DNA of 64,000 bases from CAXTPV01 sp965276715 (lineage in GTDB: Bacteria; Pseudomonadota; Alphaproteobacteria; Acetobacterales; Acetobacteraceae): the NCBI GenBank assembly GCA_965276715.1, contig OZ255622.1:1984001-2048000 (forward strand), written 5' to 3'. Below, piece by piece: positions 12,601 to 18,008 of the stretch. Within the stretch, counting starts at the first letter, position 1. Each line of letters opens with the position of its first letter. A program made the translations under genes and the position numbers. The notes beneath the pieces are model-generated. The model was not told the origin of the DNA and did not search any database. It was given only the letters and a program-made list of their open reading frames with translations.

Positions 12601-13249
12601 CGTGCCCTTGCGCGGTCACGTGGCCGAGGATCTGGGTCGGCGCGAGGTTCGGGTCACGGACCCGATTGAGCGCCACCCAGGTCGGCGCTGCCGCGCCGCC
12701 GGCACTTTGGTCGAAGGCGAGGGTCGTGCGAGCGCCGACATTGAGGGTCCGCCAGTTCAGCAGTGCGCTCGGCGCGGTCTGCCGCACCGTCACCGTCGGC
12801 ATCGCCGCGGGCCCGGTCTGCAACGGCGCCGCCGCACCGGTCCAGCTCGCCACGGGTGCCGCCACGCCCGGCGCGGCCAGCCCCGTATCGGGCACCAGGC
12901 CGCCGGCCCGCAGCCCGTCCGGCAGCTGGCCGGCGGCAACGATCGCGTGCGCCTGGGATTGCAGCGCGTGCATCGCCGCGATCGCCTGCGCCGAATGCTG
13001 CAGGTTGGCGAGCGATTGGCGCACCTGTGCATACGACTTGCTGTTCATGCCGGCGCCCGCGACCGCGTTGGCGATCGCGGCCGACGCCGCGGGGCCGCCG
13101 GCGCCTTTCAGCGCATACCATCCGGCCGAGAACGGCGCCGGCCCGGCCGCGTGCACCGGCGTCGACAGCGCCGCTGTGCTGACGCCCATGAGCAACGCAC
13201 GGCGAAGCGACAGCCGGCCGGCTGCGATGGCGACAACCCCGTTCGTCAT
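608..13249 (-). CDS. Giant filamentous-haemagglutinin-like adhesin (TPS domain, DUF3739-type C-terminus)
   Basis: A 4213-residue exported surface protein. I chose the ATG at 13249 because it follows a GGGGG ribosome-binding site and gives a signal peptide (twin Arg near residue 16, cleavage near PVHAA at 35). The in-frame ATG at 13342 has no ribosome-binding site and would add 31 residues before the signal. Residues about 160-260 form a TPS-type haemagglutination domain (LNWRTLNVGARTTLAFDQ, VNGSGIIFSPTAQVTVGS). The body is thousands of residues of glycine/alanine/serine-rich beta-helix-like repeats almost free of cysteine. The last 700 or so residues resemble the DUF3739 region (AGNDIVG, AAGHNLDQGNFGNL, SGNINLVALTILNAANVQ). 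Two cysteines lie in the final 20 residues, followed by a basic tail. Such proteins normally need a TpsB outer-membrane partner; none is in the window. The middle of the gene is noticeably AT-richer than its flanks. Confidence 0.9.
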   Translation of the reverse strand: MTNGVVAIAAGRLSLRRALLMGVSTAALSTPVHAAGPAPFSAGWYALKGAGGPAASAAIANAVAGAGMNSKSYAQVRQSLANLQHSAQAIAAMHALQSQAHAIVAAGQLPDGLRAGGLVPDTGLAAPGVAAPVASWTGAAAPLQTGPAAMPTVTVRQTAPSALLNWRTLNVGARTTLAFDQSAGGAAAPTWVALNRVRDPNLAPTQILGHVTAQGHVIVVNGSGIIFSPTAQVTVGSLIASTASISDGQFRANGIYSADGTPTFTGATAPVLVAPGARIATTAPLTATSAGGGVILLGSDVTNGGDIETPDGQAVLGAGRDFVLQQGYGVAKSGQQYGSVTNALAGNLSSQAGFGPGGTIVETVQGTAIAVAAGGGKATNQGLVEADRGDVTLVGQTVTQAGVAVSTTTVSTRGTIHLLTDQTDPKSSVTLAPGSVTSILPDPASNTALDAQRAADIANSTNADIVRFDNPPPLNDQPALPDNQYQSLIQIVSGNIVDAGGGSLAMSQGGQIQIAAPGRVLVETGAQLDVSGTVGVPLPMSANNVAVSVQGFNLRDNPLNRDTTLLNNATVYVDTRSLVSAPASPAYANSPYTTAGAGRLYTPGGLFEVSGEVSNLPHTIGEWTSAGGTILISGGASGQVVAQPGSVFNLAGGSIDYQAGALKLTWLIGPQGRLYNASTAPSTLVYTGVYGGETFTHRRWAISQTYNDPLITPGSVQSPGYVEGRDGGTLEISAPTAVLEGTIDAGVITGPLQTQPRASSITDPYLQPPSAVPLPGQLLIGDYGALGYGSAGLAGGYDTTVTFQAGGAPIAASLGLTTPVPAARTDTAILDANALDVAGLGAIGVTTQGAVTVASPLTLANAGQLTLNAAGVDVDANVTARSGSVTLGDVISVPGNVLKVSLVPTFTVASGATVPRENALVELAPGVAIDLRGQWTNTLIDPVHLAGEAAVAGGSLTVDTTGGITLAPGSLVDASAGGVVSRTGAFTGGAGGGVSLIGDDPGGNPLFAVGTATSVLPVALAGTIRSFGAAAGGSFILRAPSVLIAGAPASTGLDAEGRTVLTPALFQQGFASYSIDGYGDLPTVNTGAIEVPFAPPATPAAPGTNPFLPGVELAAGVAIDPVVPVTLANAGSLLAPTGSNPETAASLYLPPAYLQNQTSATLTPRPGASLSLLSRTFSPVQAQNLGSLDGGGAITIDQGSSIAVDAGQAVSIEAVGQITIDGAIAAPGGTVVGSAGVEGISILNDTFEPGTGAGIANYVPGLSIWIGPNATLNTSSVADTASDLFGRAYGVAPNAGPITVGGAQIVQPPGTNKSTSAYPVSTDATVVIRPGALLDATGSAAEIDLSAGSGAATTANRVSLAGNGGAISLNSTSGIVIDGTLRAAQGGPTAAGGSLEVDLVTPVYGETVQSVTLVGVPDALRVGRQIVISQKPLPSVLPATLLPTQSLSSVFGVVQLAADSLMAEGFGSLTVAGNAFTSGSFPFGPTDVMFDGPVSLKLAARIDIPAQLTTTDGSNVVRLSAPYVVLNSNAAVNYFHAPPTASNLTTQNVGQYNSVLSGGVSPVTAAGSNLSIETNQLSIGSGTIGGLNFTNLLNAPADATANPTLLIHSLGFASASFSSKGDTQLDGTFLAGGNLSLTAAQIYPIAPSTIALSIDQNLSTNPSGPVPTVPPPRPGILALTRTPGTDPAPPLIVGQSLALIAGTIEQGGVVRAPLGQITLGYENQSGLLLPASGFTDRVAFLPGSVTSVSAAGQTVLYGGTQDGVNYDVNYTGSGPLSATPPSFAPAITIAAQSTALDAGGTLDLRGGGTLAGAGFNSGRGGSTDVLTAPFLQISGGIASPAASNMVYAIVPGFTGTTPPAPTTAFAYSSNVAPATGSQITTVAGIPGLPAATYTLLPAYDALLPGAFRVELQPGIHPLGPAVAQVGNLSTQVGATRSVAGTSARDTQPIGVLVTPGSAVRRLSSYDEETVSAFALAQAALAGYPRGAIAADAGLLRLNYDITVPPLFLRQGPALSVAGNALFQPGDGGRGGTVEVDTDPTEGSHIANIDIVGDTGAGVQLGGSQYPVDTVVLRAADLDRLAPENLSIGGAVTVPAGAAAIDYGLPNAPSASIEVERGATLSAPQVFLLASSSVTLKSGASIDILASGATTSGASINLPYLNGQGATPADAALIASNATLSFLAPGITGSRSDAVTIENGASVFSQGTFAIDTPGSVSIGNQAAFAARNLFFAVSNVNLLPAANLAPGTVKPNGLDLTQTQLDQLVAGGIVAGAPALQQVRFLATNAINFFGNSGLDLSGGSGNRTLEFDTPSIYGVGAPGDVATVRAGTFIWNGVAVPNTAPNGGLLPAVAGGQNTPQTYASAPAAPVLLDGPGTGQGSLVVDASNIVLGYAPGQVASTPALTGGPPSLSRTTYGFSTVSLIATRQVSANSAGTLSVYAAQGPYAGGSYRNSGGTLDIVTPLLTNSAGATLAVDAGGAVAITSTGGLTGPAAGLGGEIDLSGASIDLATAVALPEGKLVLTAAGDITLGAGAAIDLAGVGTVFFDQTRAGPGGILIAESTSGGIAADPASRIDVSSPGAAAGRIDASAPAGNVSLGGSFLGGGGTAARIAVRAGTLSDFAGLDQRLTDGDVTGSRGFEIGSGDLTVTSADRVRASSVNISLDSGSLTIDGLIDASGAAPGSISLSAGRNLTLTPNAVLDAHGTVAQTDSAGRTIDSENTASVTLRVADGPNGTNLASTGANGVLTIAPNARIDVSAPAGVTCALGACGRVELDVPRIGAMDGTSGDLAISAGGPIDVRGAGSIAVAGFWSYAPPDGLITQTNTGANADPNGIGLDQIDRANAAFIASAEPGGGLAPVLAAKLAGLTAYAGALHLRPGVEIDSSTASGGNLTVNGDLDLSGLRYASLDQSNRLDPSTYGSGEPGVLVLRAANNLTVYGSITDGFAQPVDTAANQNPDDQGWILQGFQTIDQNIIVPLGADPVDVSGSTFPNVAIPLNYDLNVAGGPSILPGTVLPTSITLSNPITVPTAGIVAQADVTAPDGQTILFAKGVAIAGGTTLPAGASLGAGFLLFAPTGGVQVNFDAINVLTGQPQTWPAGASLAAFSNPISLTSSQPLTAGDLIPVGTQLNFANSSQVNLRQPGTLPNGLPGQGEIYGASNLLPPGSLSWSIVLAGGANTAAADPAGLTPASVLAARGNTGNLTLSDLHFAQIVPPGFVPGPFSTPLAYAPAFSVVRTGTGSLSLLAGGTLNEASTYGIYTAGTQSPGVNGTPFDQRGTAYSFADPTVASGPEAAVYAAINASYPQGGGNLTLAAQADLLTTSLPQIDISNSRTTLTTSQTGAWINRQGDGSAANPGAWWVNFGTYEPITTMSNENPPTTDVLPLLLGFTGIGTLGGGDLSVSAGGNAGVTSQQVIANFQSGIPISDTNGDTLNTIHNSSLSLAIGSTGRETSSGLVLTGGGRLSLDVGNVLDPMSNALGIETSTAQSTILSLRGDVAITAGRVASVNGSVGLGSVTNNPYTASVLAGPELILGDATATIATRGDLSLGSTGDATREQTLYVSPNGATSWFSLWQPTTAVNLFSAGGDISPAVVSQPGSIYYPPTLSVVAASGSVYSLVAGSTAGGVLETAPSPTGQFEFLAGNSLVGGTGSIIGQNAGPGEVLAASGADPSLLASVANPAFTGETGTAVAQNTIAATGSLFAFSTDTPTGFLHAADTQPARFYAASGDIENFSTGLVNGGTQYLAAKPVRVLAGNDIVGLDQVAGSGILWNNTANDISEISAGNDIFYANAQVTGPGLLEVAAGHNLDQGNFGNLTSLGYVVGKTVATQDLGAGITVTAGVTPGNIDLAGFAALYFDPTHLANPAVPLQNQPGRVERTYQAQLLAFLQQRTGYTGGPSGALAAFQALPADVRQILTLQVYYAELNQSGLDFSDPASRFYRSYSEGTEAIHALFPATDLTGQSPASGGSLTLTGGSGISTQFGGAIQIVDPFGATAIGVPGPVPPPTSGVVTQGTGSVDIYSYGSVLLGQSRIFTTFGGDLLIWLEGNGEINGGQGSKSTIVFTPPTIQYDTVGDISLSPTVPSTGAGLAVLAPVAGVPPGNINLVSPFGTIDAGEAGIRSSGNINLVALTILNAANVQAGGKVSGVPVAAVPNVAAITAASAASGAAQNAGQNNLKPAASQKTPSIITVDIVGSDQCGAQNEKPCPDEKKRKHKT

Positions 13250-13531
13250 GGCCCCCAAATTCTCCAGGGCCCCGACCGCCGGACGCCGGAGACGATCCAT
13301 TCCCGAACCGGGCGCGCAGCGCAACGACCGTAAGATGACCATTGGATGACAGGAATGGAGCGACTGTTTGGACAGGCGACAAAAAGCAGCGACAAATCTT
13401 TTAAGACGATTGTCACATTGAACCGCGAAATTTCTGCGATCTTCCGGCCGCCAATTCTGGGCGTCATCGGTCGACCTTCCTGGTCGCGGCGGTGTTCGAG
13501 CCCCTATCGCGCGAAGTTACGGGAGATCTCG

Positions 13532-14782
13532 ATGACAACTCTTTCTCGCCATCACGTCCTTCTCGGCACCACCGCCGCTGCGTTGACCGTCGCCGGCGCC
13601 GCTTGCGCGCAGACCGCCGTCAACAGCGGCGGCTCGACCCTCGCCTCGCCGACCTACCAGTCGGCTTTTCAGCTCTACAGCGTCGTCAACGGGACGGCCG
13701 ACTACGGCGACTACTACTTTCCGTCCGGCAGCGGCGCGGCCCAGACCGCGATCCTGAACAACGTGACCAACGGCTCGGCGACCACGCCGGGCGCCGCGAC
13801 ACCGTTCGAGTTGGGCGCCAGCGACGCCACCGCGACGCAGGCCACGCAGCTTTACGGTGCGGCGGGCTGGAACAACTCGGCGACCGGCAAGCGCGCGGCC
13901 GGCCTGCTCGTGATCGTGCCGTCCATCGGCACGCCGATCACCATCCCCGTCCACCTGGCCGGCGTCGCATCCAACACGGCGATCAACTTCAGCGACAACG
14001 ATCTGTGCGGGATCTTTTCGGGCAAGCTCACCCAGTGGAGCCAGATCACCGACGCCGGCATCCCGCCCAACGAGGGCGCGATCACCGTCGCGTATCGGTT
14101 CGACGGCAGCGGCACCAGCTTCCTGACCACCCAGCATCTGGCCGCCGTCTGCAATGCGTCCAACTCGAACATCACCTTCGCCGCGACCACCACCTTCGCG
14201 GGCCTGTTCCCGGGCGGCAACCCGCCGTCCAACTTCAAGCCGGGCACCGGCAGCCCCGGCGTGCAGGGCGTCATCGCCGCCAACGCCAGTTCGGTCGGCT
14301 ATCTGAGCCCCGACTACACCAAGATCATCGCCAAGCCGACCGGCGGTGCGAGCGCGCCGTACGTCGCCGAGGTCAAGGGCGTCCAGCCGACGCCGGGCGC
14401 CACCCAGACGGCGCTCGCCACCGGCACGCCGGCGACTGACCCGGTGGTCAATCCCGGCCGCAGCGCGTTCAACGTCGCCGATCCGAACAGCTTCATTCCG
14501 GTCGCGGCGAACCCGAGCGCCGGCTACCCGATCGTCGGCTACACGACGCTGTGGGCGGCGCAATGCTATGCCGACCCGAACGTCGCGACCGCCATCAAGG
14601 GCTTCATCCAGGCGCTCTACCGCAATGCCCCGACCCGGTCGCTCGAGCAGCAGTCGGGCTTCACGCCGCTTCCGACCAACCTCGTCTCGACGGTCTCCAA
14701 CACCTACCTCACGGCCGCGGCCGGGGCGTCGACGATCAATGGCACCGGCGTCGCCGGCTGCGCCGGCATCGCCGGACGCTGA
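13532..14782 (+). CDS. PstS-like periplasmic substrate-binding protein
   Basis: A 416-residue exported protein; the start ATG is preceded by GGGAG. Residues 1-26 are a signal peptide ending ACAQ. The mature protein carries phosphate-binding-protein features: an N-terminal GGSTLASP loop, a central LCGIFSGKLTQWSQI segment matching the PstS 'IFxGKIxxWND' element, and RFDGSGTSF matching the PstS 'RSDGSGTxx' phosphate loop. Later segments (GSPGVQGVIAANASSVGYL) also follow PstS. No pstCAB or phoU genes are adjacent, so a role outside classical phosphate uptake, such as an extracellular or surface phosphate-binding protein, is possible. It is divergent from the giant adhesin (282 bases between starts) and 33 bases upstream of a Hint-domain gene, suggesting co-transcription with the latter. 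Family call secure; ligand not shown. Confidence 0.8.
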   Translation: MTTLSRHHVLLGTTAAALTVAGAACAQTAVNSGGSTLASPTYQSAFQLYSVVNGTADYGDYYFPSGSGAAQTAILNNVTNGSATTPGAATPFELGASDATATQATQLYGAAGWNNSATGKRAAGLLVIVPSIGTPITIPVHLAGVASNTAINFSDNDLCGIFSGKLTQWSQITDAGIPPNEGAITVAYRFDGSGTSFLTTQHLAAVCNASNSNITFAATTTFAGLFPGGNPPSNFKPGTGSPGVQGVIAANASSVGYLSPDYTKIIAKPTGGASAPYVAEVKGVQPTPGATQTALATGTPATDPVVNPGRSAFNVADPNSFIPVAANPSAGYPIVGYTTLWAAQCYADPNVATAIKGFIQALYRNAPTRSLEQQSGFTPLPTNLVSTVSNTYLTAAAGASTINGTGVAGCAGIAGR

Positions 14783-14815
14783 GCGAACGCCCCAATCTCG
14801 ACAGGAGCCAACCGC

Positions 14816-15889
14816 ATGAGCATCGCCTCCCTCGCCGGCCAGTTGTTCGGTCCCCACAATTACGTGCCCGTCGCGACCTTCACGCCCGACTTCACCCAGC
14901 CGAACGGCACCGTCGCCGCGGGCGGTGTGGTGACCATCCCGGACCCGGGAGGCGCATTCTCCAACGCCGACGATGGGCAGCCGGACGGCTACCTGATCCT
15001 CAGCGTCGACACGACGGCCGCCACCAGCTACCGGCTCGGCACCGCGATGGTGCAGAACCTCGTTCCCGGCGGCGGCAACATCGGCGCGCCGTTCGCGGTC
15101 GACATCATTGGAGACAACACCGCCGGCCAGGTGATCCTTGCCATCCCGCCGTACGATCCGACCCAGCAGTTCGGCACGTTCTACAACACCGGCTATTTCC
15201 TCGTCTCCAACGGCAACATCGATCATCCGACGTTCCCGCTCAAATTCGAGTTCAACGCGAACGACTACAACGCGCCGTGCTTCGTGCGCGGGACCCTGAT
15301 CGCGACCCCGTCGGGCGAGATCGCGGTCGAGGCCCTGGTGGCCGGAGATCTCGTCCTGACCGTCTCCGGCGGGACCGCTCCGCTCGTCTGGGCGGGCCAT
15401 CGTCGCGTCGACATCGGCCGGCATCCGCGGCCCGACGAGGTGCGTCCGGTTCGGCTCTCGGCCGGCGCGCTCGCCGAGAACGTGCCGGCTCGCGACCTGA
15501 CGGTGTCGCCCGACCATAATCTGTTCCTCGAGGGCGTGCTGATCCCGGCGAAATGCCTGGTCAACGGCTCGACGGTGGTGCAGCTCGACGTGTCGAGCGT
15601 GACCTATCATCACATCGAGCTCGCCGCCCACGACCTCGTCCTCGCCGAGGGAACGCCGGCCGAGACCTATCTCGACACCGGCAATCGTGGCTCGTTCGCG
15701 AACGCGGCCGTGCTCGACGCGCATCCGGATTTCGCGACCGCACCGGACCTGAACTTCTTCGCCTGGGAGTCGAAAGGGTGCGCGCGCCTGGTTCTGTCCG
15801 GCCCTGAACTCGACCAGGCCCGCGAGACGATCGCGTCGCGTGCGCACCTTCTTGCCACCGCGACCGCCGCCGAGACGCTGGCCGCCTGA
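14816..15889 (+). CDS. Hint-domain protein 1
   Basis: A 357-residue protein with an unrecognised N-terminal domain (residues 1-150, beta-rich, no signal peptide) and a C-terminal Hint (Hedgehog/intein) domain of about 190 residues. The Hint fold is indicated by the nucleophile Cys155 in PCFVRGTLIAT, the IAVEALVAGDLVLTVSGG strand pair, SPDHNLF (231-237) as the block-B-like His motif, VLIPAKCLVNG, YHHIELAAHDLV and the closing ETYLDTGNR. Hint domains cleave the peptide bond before the catalytic Cys; here that would release the N-terminal 154 residues. This Hint_2 subtype, usual in alphaproteobacteria, lacks the C-terminal Asn of true inteins. An AGGAGCCA element precedes the ATG. A perfect hairpin terminator follows the stop. 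The activity is inferred from family knowledge. Confidence 0.85.
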   Translation: MSIASLAGQLFGPHNYVPVATFTPDFTQPNGTVAAGGVVTIPDPGGAFSNADDGQPDGYLILSVDTTAATSYRLGTAMVQNLVPGGGNIGAPFAVDIIGDNTAGQVILAIPPYDPTQQFGTFYNTGYFLVSNGNIDHPTFPLKFEFNANDYNAPCFVRGTLIATPSGEIAVEALVAGDLVLTVSGGTAPLVWAGHRRVDIGRHPRPDEVRPVRLSAGALAENVPARDLTVSPDHNLFLEGVLIPAKCLVNGSTVVQLDVSSVTYHHIELAAHDLVLAEGTPAETYLDTGNRGSFANAAVLDAHPDFATAPDLNFFAWESKGCARLVLSGPELDQARETIASRAHLLATATAAETLAA

Positions 15890-15907
15890 TCCGAACCCAT
15901 CCTATCG

Positions 15908-15936
15908 GCGACGGCGGCTCGGCCGCCGTCGCTTTT
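15908..15936 (+). terminator. Intrinsic terminator after Hint gene 1
   Basis: A perfect 11-bp stem (GCGACGGCGGC, loop TCG, GCCGCCGTCGC) is followed directly by TTTT. It lies 19 bases after the first Hint gene's stop and 16 bases before the second Hint gene's ATG. It could therefore act as a full terminator or as an attenuator lowering expression of the downstream gene. Confidence 0.8.
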
Positions 15937-15951
15937 GAAAGGCATACGACA

Positions 15952-16998
15952 ATGGCGCTTACCACGACGGATGTGACGAACGCCTTGGTCGGGACGATGG
16001 TCCCCGCCGGCGGCCAGAGCAGCCCCGGCTACGAAGTGGCCGGGATCTACAAGAACAATGGCGATGGCACCTACACGGTTCCGCGGATCTCCTCGGCGGA
16101 CGGCACCGGTGCGGCCGACCTGACGTTCGCCGCCTACACGTTCCCGGACGGAAGCCAGGGCCTGCAATATGTCTTCGGCGGCGTTCAGCCGTTCTACGTC
16201 AAGGTCGTGGCCTTCACGCAGCACCAGGTGCTGCTCCAGGGCTACAGCGCCAGCGGCGGCCTGGCGTTCGCGGACAAATACCTGTTGACCGACGGCGGCC
16301 CGACGGTGGCGGAAGGGATCACGTTCCCGATCACCCTGGCCTCCACCGGCGCGTCCTACACGACGCCGGCTGGCGTCACCATCGGCAGCGCCCCCTGCTT
16401 CGGCCGCGGCACCATCATCGCGACCCTCGATGGCGACGCCGCGGTCGAGGACCTCCGCGCCGGCGACCTGGTGCTCACCGTCTCGGGCGAGGCCAAGCCG
16501 CTGGTCTGGACCGGTTCGCGCTCGGTCAGCGTCGCGCGCCACCCGCGTCCCGACACCGTTCGGCCGGTCTGCATCCGGCGCAGTGCCTTCTCGCCCAACG
16601 TGCCGTCGCGCGACCTGATCGTCTCGCCTGACCACAACATCTTCGTCGACGGCGTGCTGATCCCGGCCAAGTGCCTCGTCAACGGCCGCAGCGTCGTCAA
16701 CCACGACGTCGAGACCGTCGACTACCATCACATCGAGCTCGCCGGGCACGACGTGGTCTACGCCAACGGGCTCGAGGCAGAGACCTATCTCGACACCGGC
16801 AACCGGACCTCGTTCGCCGGCCAGGGTGTGACCGTCGCCCATCCGGACTTCGCCTCGGCGCCCGACCAGAACTATTTCGCGTGGGAGGCCAACGGCTATG
16901 CCCGCCTCGTGCTCGAGGGCCCCGAAGTCGAGCGTGCGCGCGCGATCCTCGCCGCTCGCGCCGACGCCGCCGCAATTCGGGTCGCCCGCGTCGCCTGA
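15952..16998 (+). CDS. Hint-domain protein 2
   Basis: A 348-residue paralogue of the preceding gene. The Hint portions are clearly alike: PCFGRGTIIATLDGDAAVED with Cys149 as nucleophile, SPDHNIFVDGVLIPAKCLVNG (225 onward), YHHIELAGHD and ETYLDTGNRTSF. The N-terminal 148 residues (ALVGTMVPAGGQSSPGYEVAG, YTFPDGSQGLQYVFGG) are unlike those of the first protein, so a shared processing domain is attached to two different N-terminal cargo domains. No signal peptide is evident; secretion, if any, would need a leaderless route. GAAAGG upstream serves as ribosome-binding site. The gene is bracketed by terminators on both sides, so it may have its own promoter or depend on read-through. Confidence 0.85.
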   Translation: MALTTTDVTNALVGTMVPAGGQSSPGYEVAGIYKNNGDGTYTVPRISSADGTGAADLTFAAYTFPDGSQGLQYVFGGVQPFYVKVVAFTQHQVLLQGYSASGGLAFADKYLLTDGGPTVAEGITFPITLASTGASYTTPAGVTIGSAPCFGRGTIIATLDGDAAVEDLRAGDLVLTVSGEAKPLVWTGSRSVSVARHPRPDTVRPVCIRRSAFSPNVPSRDLIVSPDHNIFVDGVLIPAKCLVNGRSVVNHDVETVDYHHIELAGHDVVYANGLEAETYLDTGNRTSFAGQGVTVAHPDFASAPDQNYFAWEANGYARLVLEGPEVERARAILAARADAAAIRVARVA

Positions 16999-17018
16999 CG
17001 TTCGTCGATCCGTGCCGA

Positions 17019-17046
17019 GGGCGGCGAGGGTCCTCGTCGCCCTTTT
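17019..17046 (+). terminator. Intrinsic terminator after Hint gene 2
   Basis: An 11-bp stem (GGGCGGCGAGG / CCTCGTCGCCC, one G-T pair, 2-base loop) is followed by TTTT, 20 bases after the stop of the second Hint gene. It separates the Hint genes from the pseudopilin operon. Confidence 0.75.
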
Positions 17047-17079
17047 CATGCCATAAAAACTGCGGAAGATCGGCGATCG

Positions 17080-17586
17080 GTGGTATCGGACAGGGTGACG
17101 GTGCGTTCCCTGCCAATTCGTTCTGCTGGATTTCTCGAGCCTTTGGATCGAACGCGCCGCCTCGCACGAGGACAGTCGGCGGTTCGCCGCACGACCGGCT
17201 TGACGCTGCTCGAAATGCTCGTCGTGCTCGCCATCCTCGGTGCGGCACTCGGGCTCGTTGCCCTGCGTGGCGCCTGGCATAGCGACAGCGTCGAGGTCCG
17301 CGCGGCCGCCGACACGATCGCGGACGCGCTCCGTGCCACGCGCGCGGCCGCCTTCCGCACCGGCCGACCGGCGGATTGCCGGGTCGACCCGCCAGGCCAC
17401 CTTGTCCGCCCTGCCCGCGGACCGGCCCTGCGCCTGCCGCCGCGTGTGTCGATCTCGTTTCACGGCACCATCACGTTCCAGCCCGATGGTGCCGGCACCG
17501 GCGGCCGCATCGAAACCTCCGAGGGACGCAGCCTGCGCCGGATCGACATCGACTGGCTGTCGGGCCGGATCTCGATCGCTTCATGA
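17080..17586 (+). CDS. gspH: Type II secretion minor pseudopilin GspH/FimT-like
   Basis: A pseudopilin of up to 168 residues. The diagnostic feature is the prepilin peptidase site G/LTLLEMLVVLAILGAALGL, with Glu at +5 and a hydrophobic helix, followed by ADTIADALRATRAAAFRTGRP, typical of the GspH/FimT group. The GTG at 17080 gives an unusually long leader of about 40 residues. A TTG at 17143 would give a more usual leader of about 19 residues, so the start is uncertain. It is the first gene of a four-gene minor pseudopilin operon and its stop overlaps the ATG of the next gene. GspH would sit in the periplasmic pseudopilus of a type II secretion system. Confidence 0.75.
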   Translation: MVSDRVTVRSLPIRSAGFLEPLDRTRRLARGQSAVRRTTGLTLLEMLVVLAILGAALGLVALRGAWHSDSVEVRAAADTIADALRATRAAAFRTGRPADCRVDPPGHLVRPARGPALRLPPRVSISFHGTITFQPDGAGTGGRIETSEGRSLRRIDIDWLSGRISIAS

Positions 17587-18008
17587 CACGACGGCCGGAG
17601 GCCGGCTTCACCCTTCTCGAGGCCCTCATCGCGTTCGCCATCGCGGCCTTGGCGCTTGGCGTCCTGTTCCAGGGCGCCGGCGCCGCGTTGCGAACCGTTC
17701 ACGAGGCGGAGCGCCTCGCGGGCGCGGTCGAACGCGCCCGTTCCCAGCTCGCCGAGGCGGCGATCCTGCTCGGCTCCGCTGGCGAGCGCGTTGAGGAAGG
17801 AGACGACACCCTCTACCACTGGCGGGTCCGCATCGCGCCCGCGCTGGCCGCGTCCGCCAGGCGCGCCGGCGGCACCGACCCGGGCCTCGCCAACCCGATC
17901 CGCCTCTACCGCATCGAGGTCGACGAGACCTGGTCCGAGCGCGGCCATGCCCGCACCTTCCGGCTGCGCAGCGAGCTTCTGTTCGTGGCACCTCCTGCTC
18001 CCGCATGA
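17583..18008 (+). CDS. gspI: Type II secretion minor pseudopilin GspI
   Basis: A 141-residue protein with the short leader MTRRPEAG and cleavage site G/FTLLEALIAFAIAALALGV, with Glu5 conserved. The length and the position between GspH- and GspJ-type genes fit GspI, which nucleates the tip complex with GspJ and GspK. Translation is coupled on both sides by ATGA overlaps. The globular part ends with the mixed strand/loop region LYRIEVDETW. Confidence 0.8.
   Translation: MTRRPEAGFTLLEALIAFAIAALALGVLFQGAGAALRTVHEAERLAGAVERARSQLAEAAILLGSAGERVEEGDDTLYHWRVRIAPALAASARRAGGTDPGLANPIRLYRIEVDETWSERGHARTFRLRSELLFVAPPAPA

Noticed and set aside
608..13249. The repetitive adhesin DNA as a tandem-repeat or CRISPR-like array
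   Set aside because: The repeats are at the protein level only and degenerate; no regularly spaced identical DNA units were seen.
13332..13430. A Pho box in front of the PstS-like gene
   Set aside because: CTGTCAT and TGTCA-like half-sites occur singly, but no two are spaced at 11 bases.
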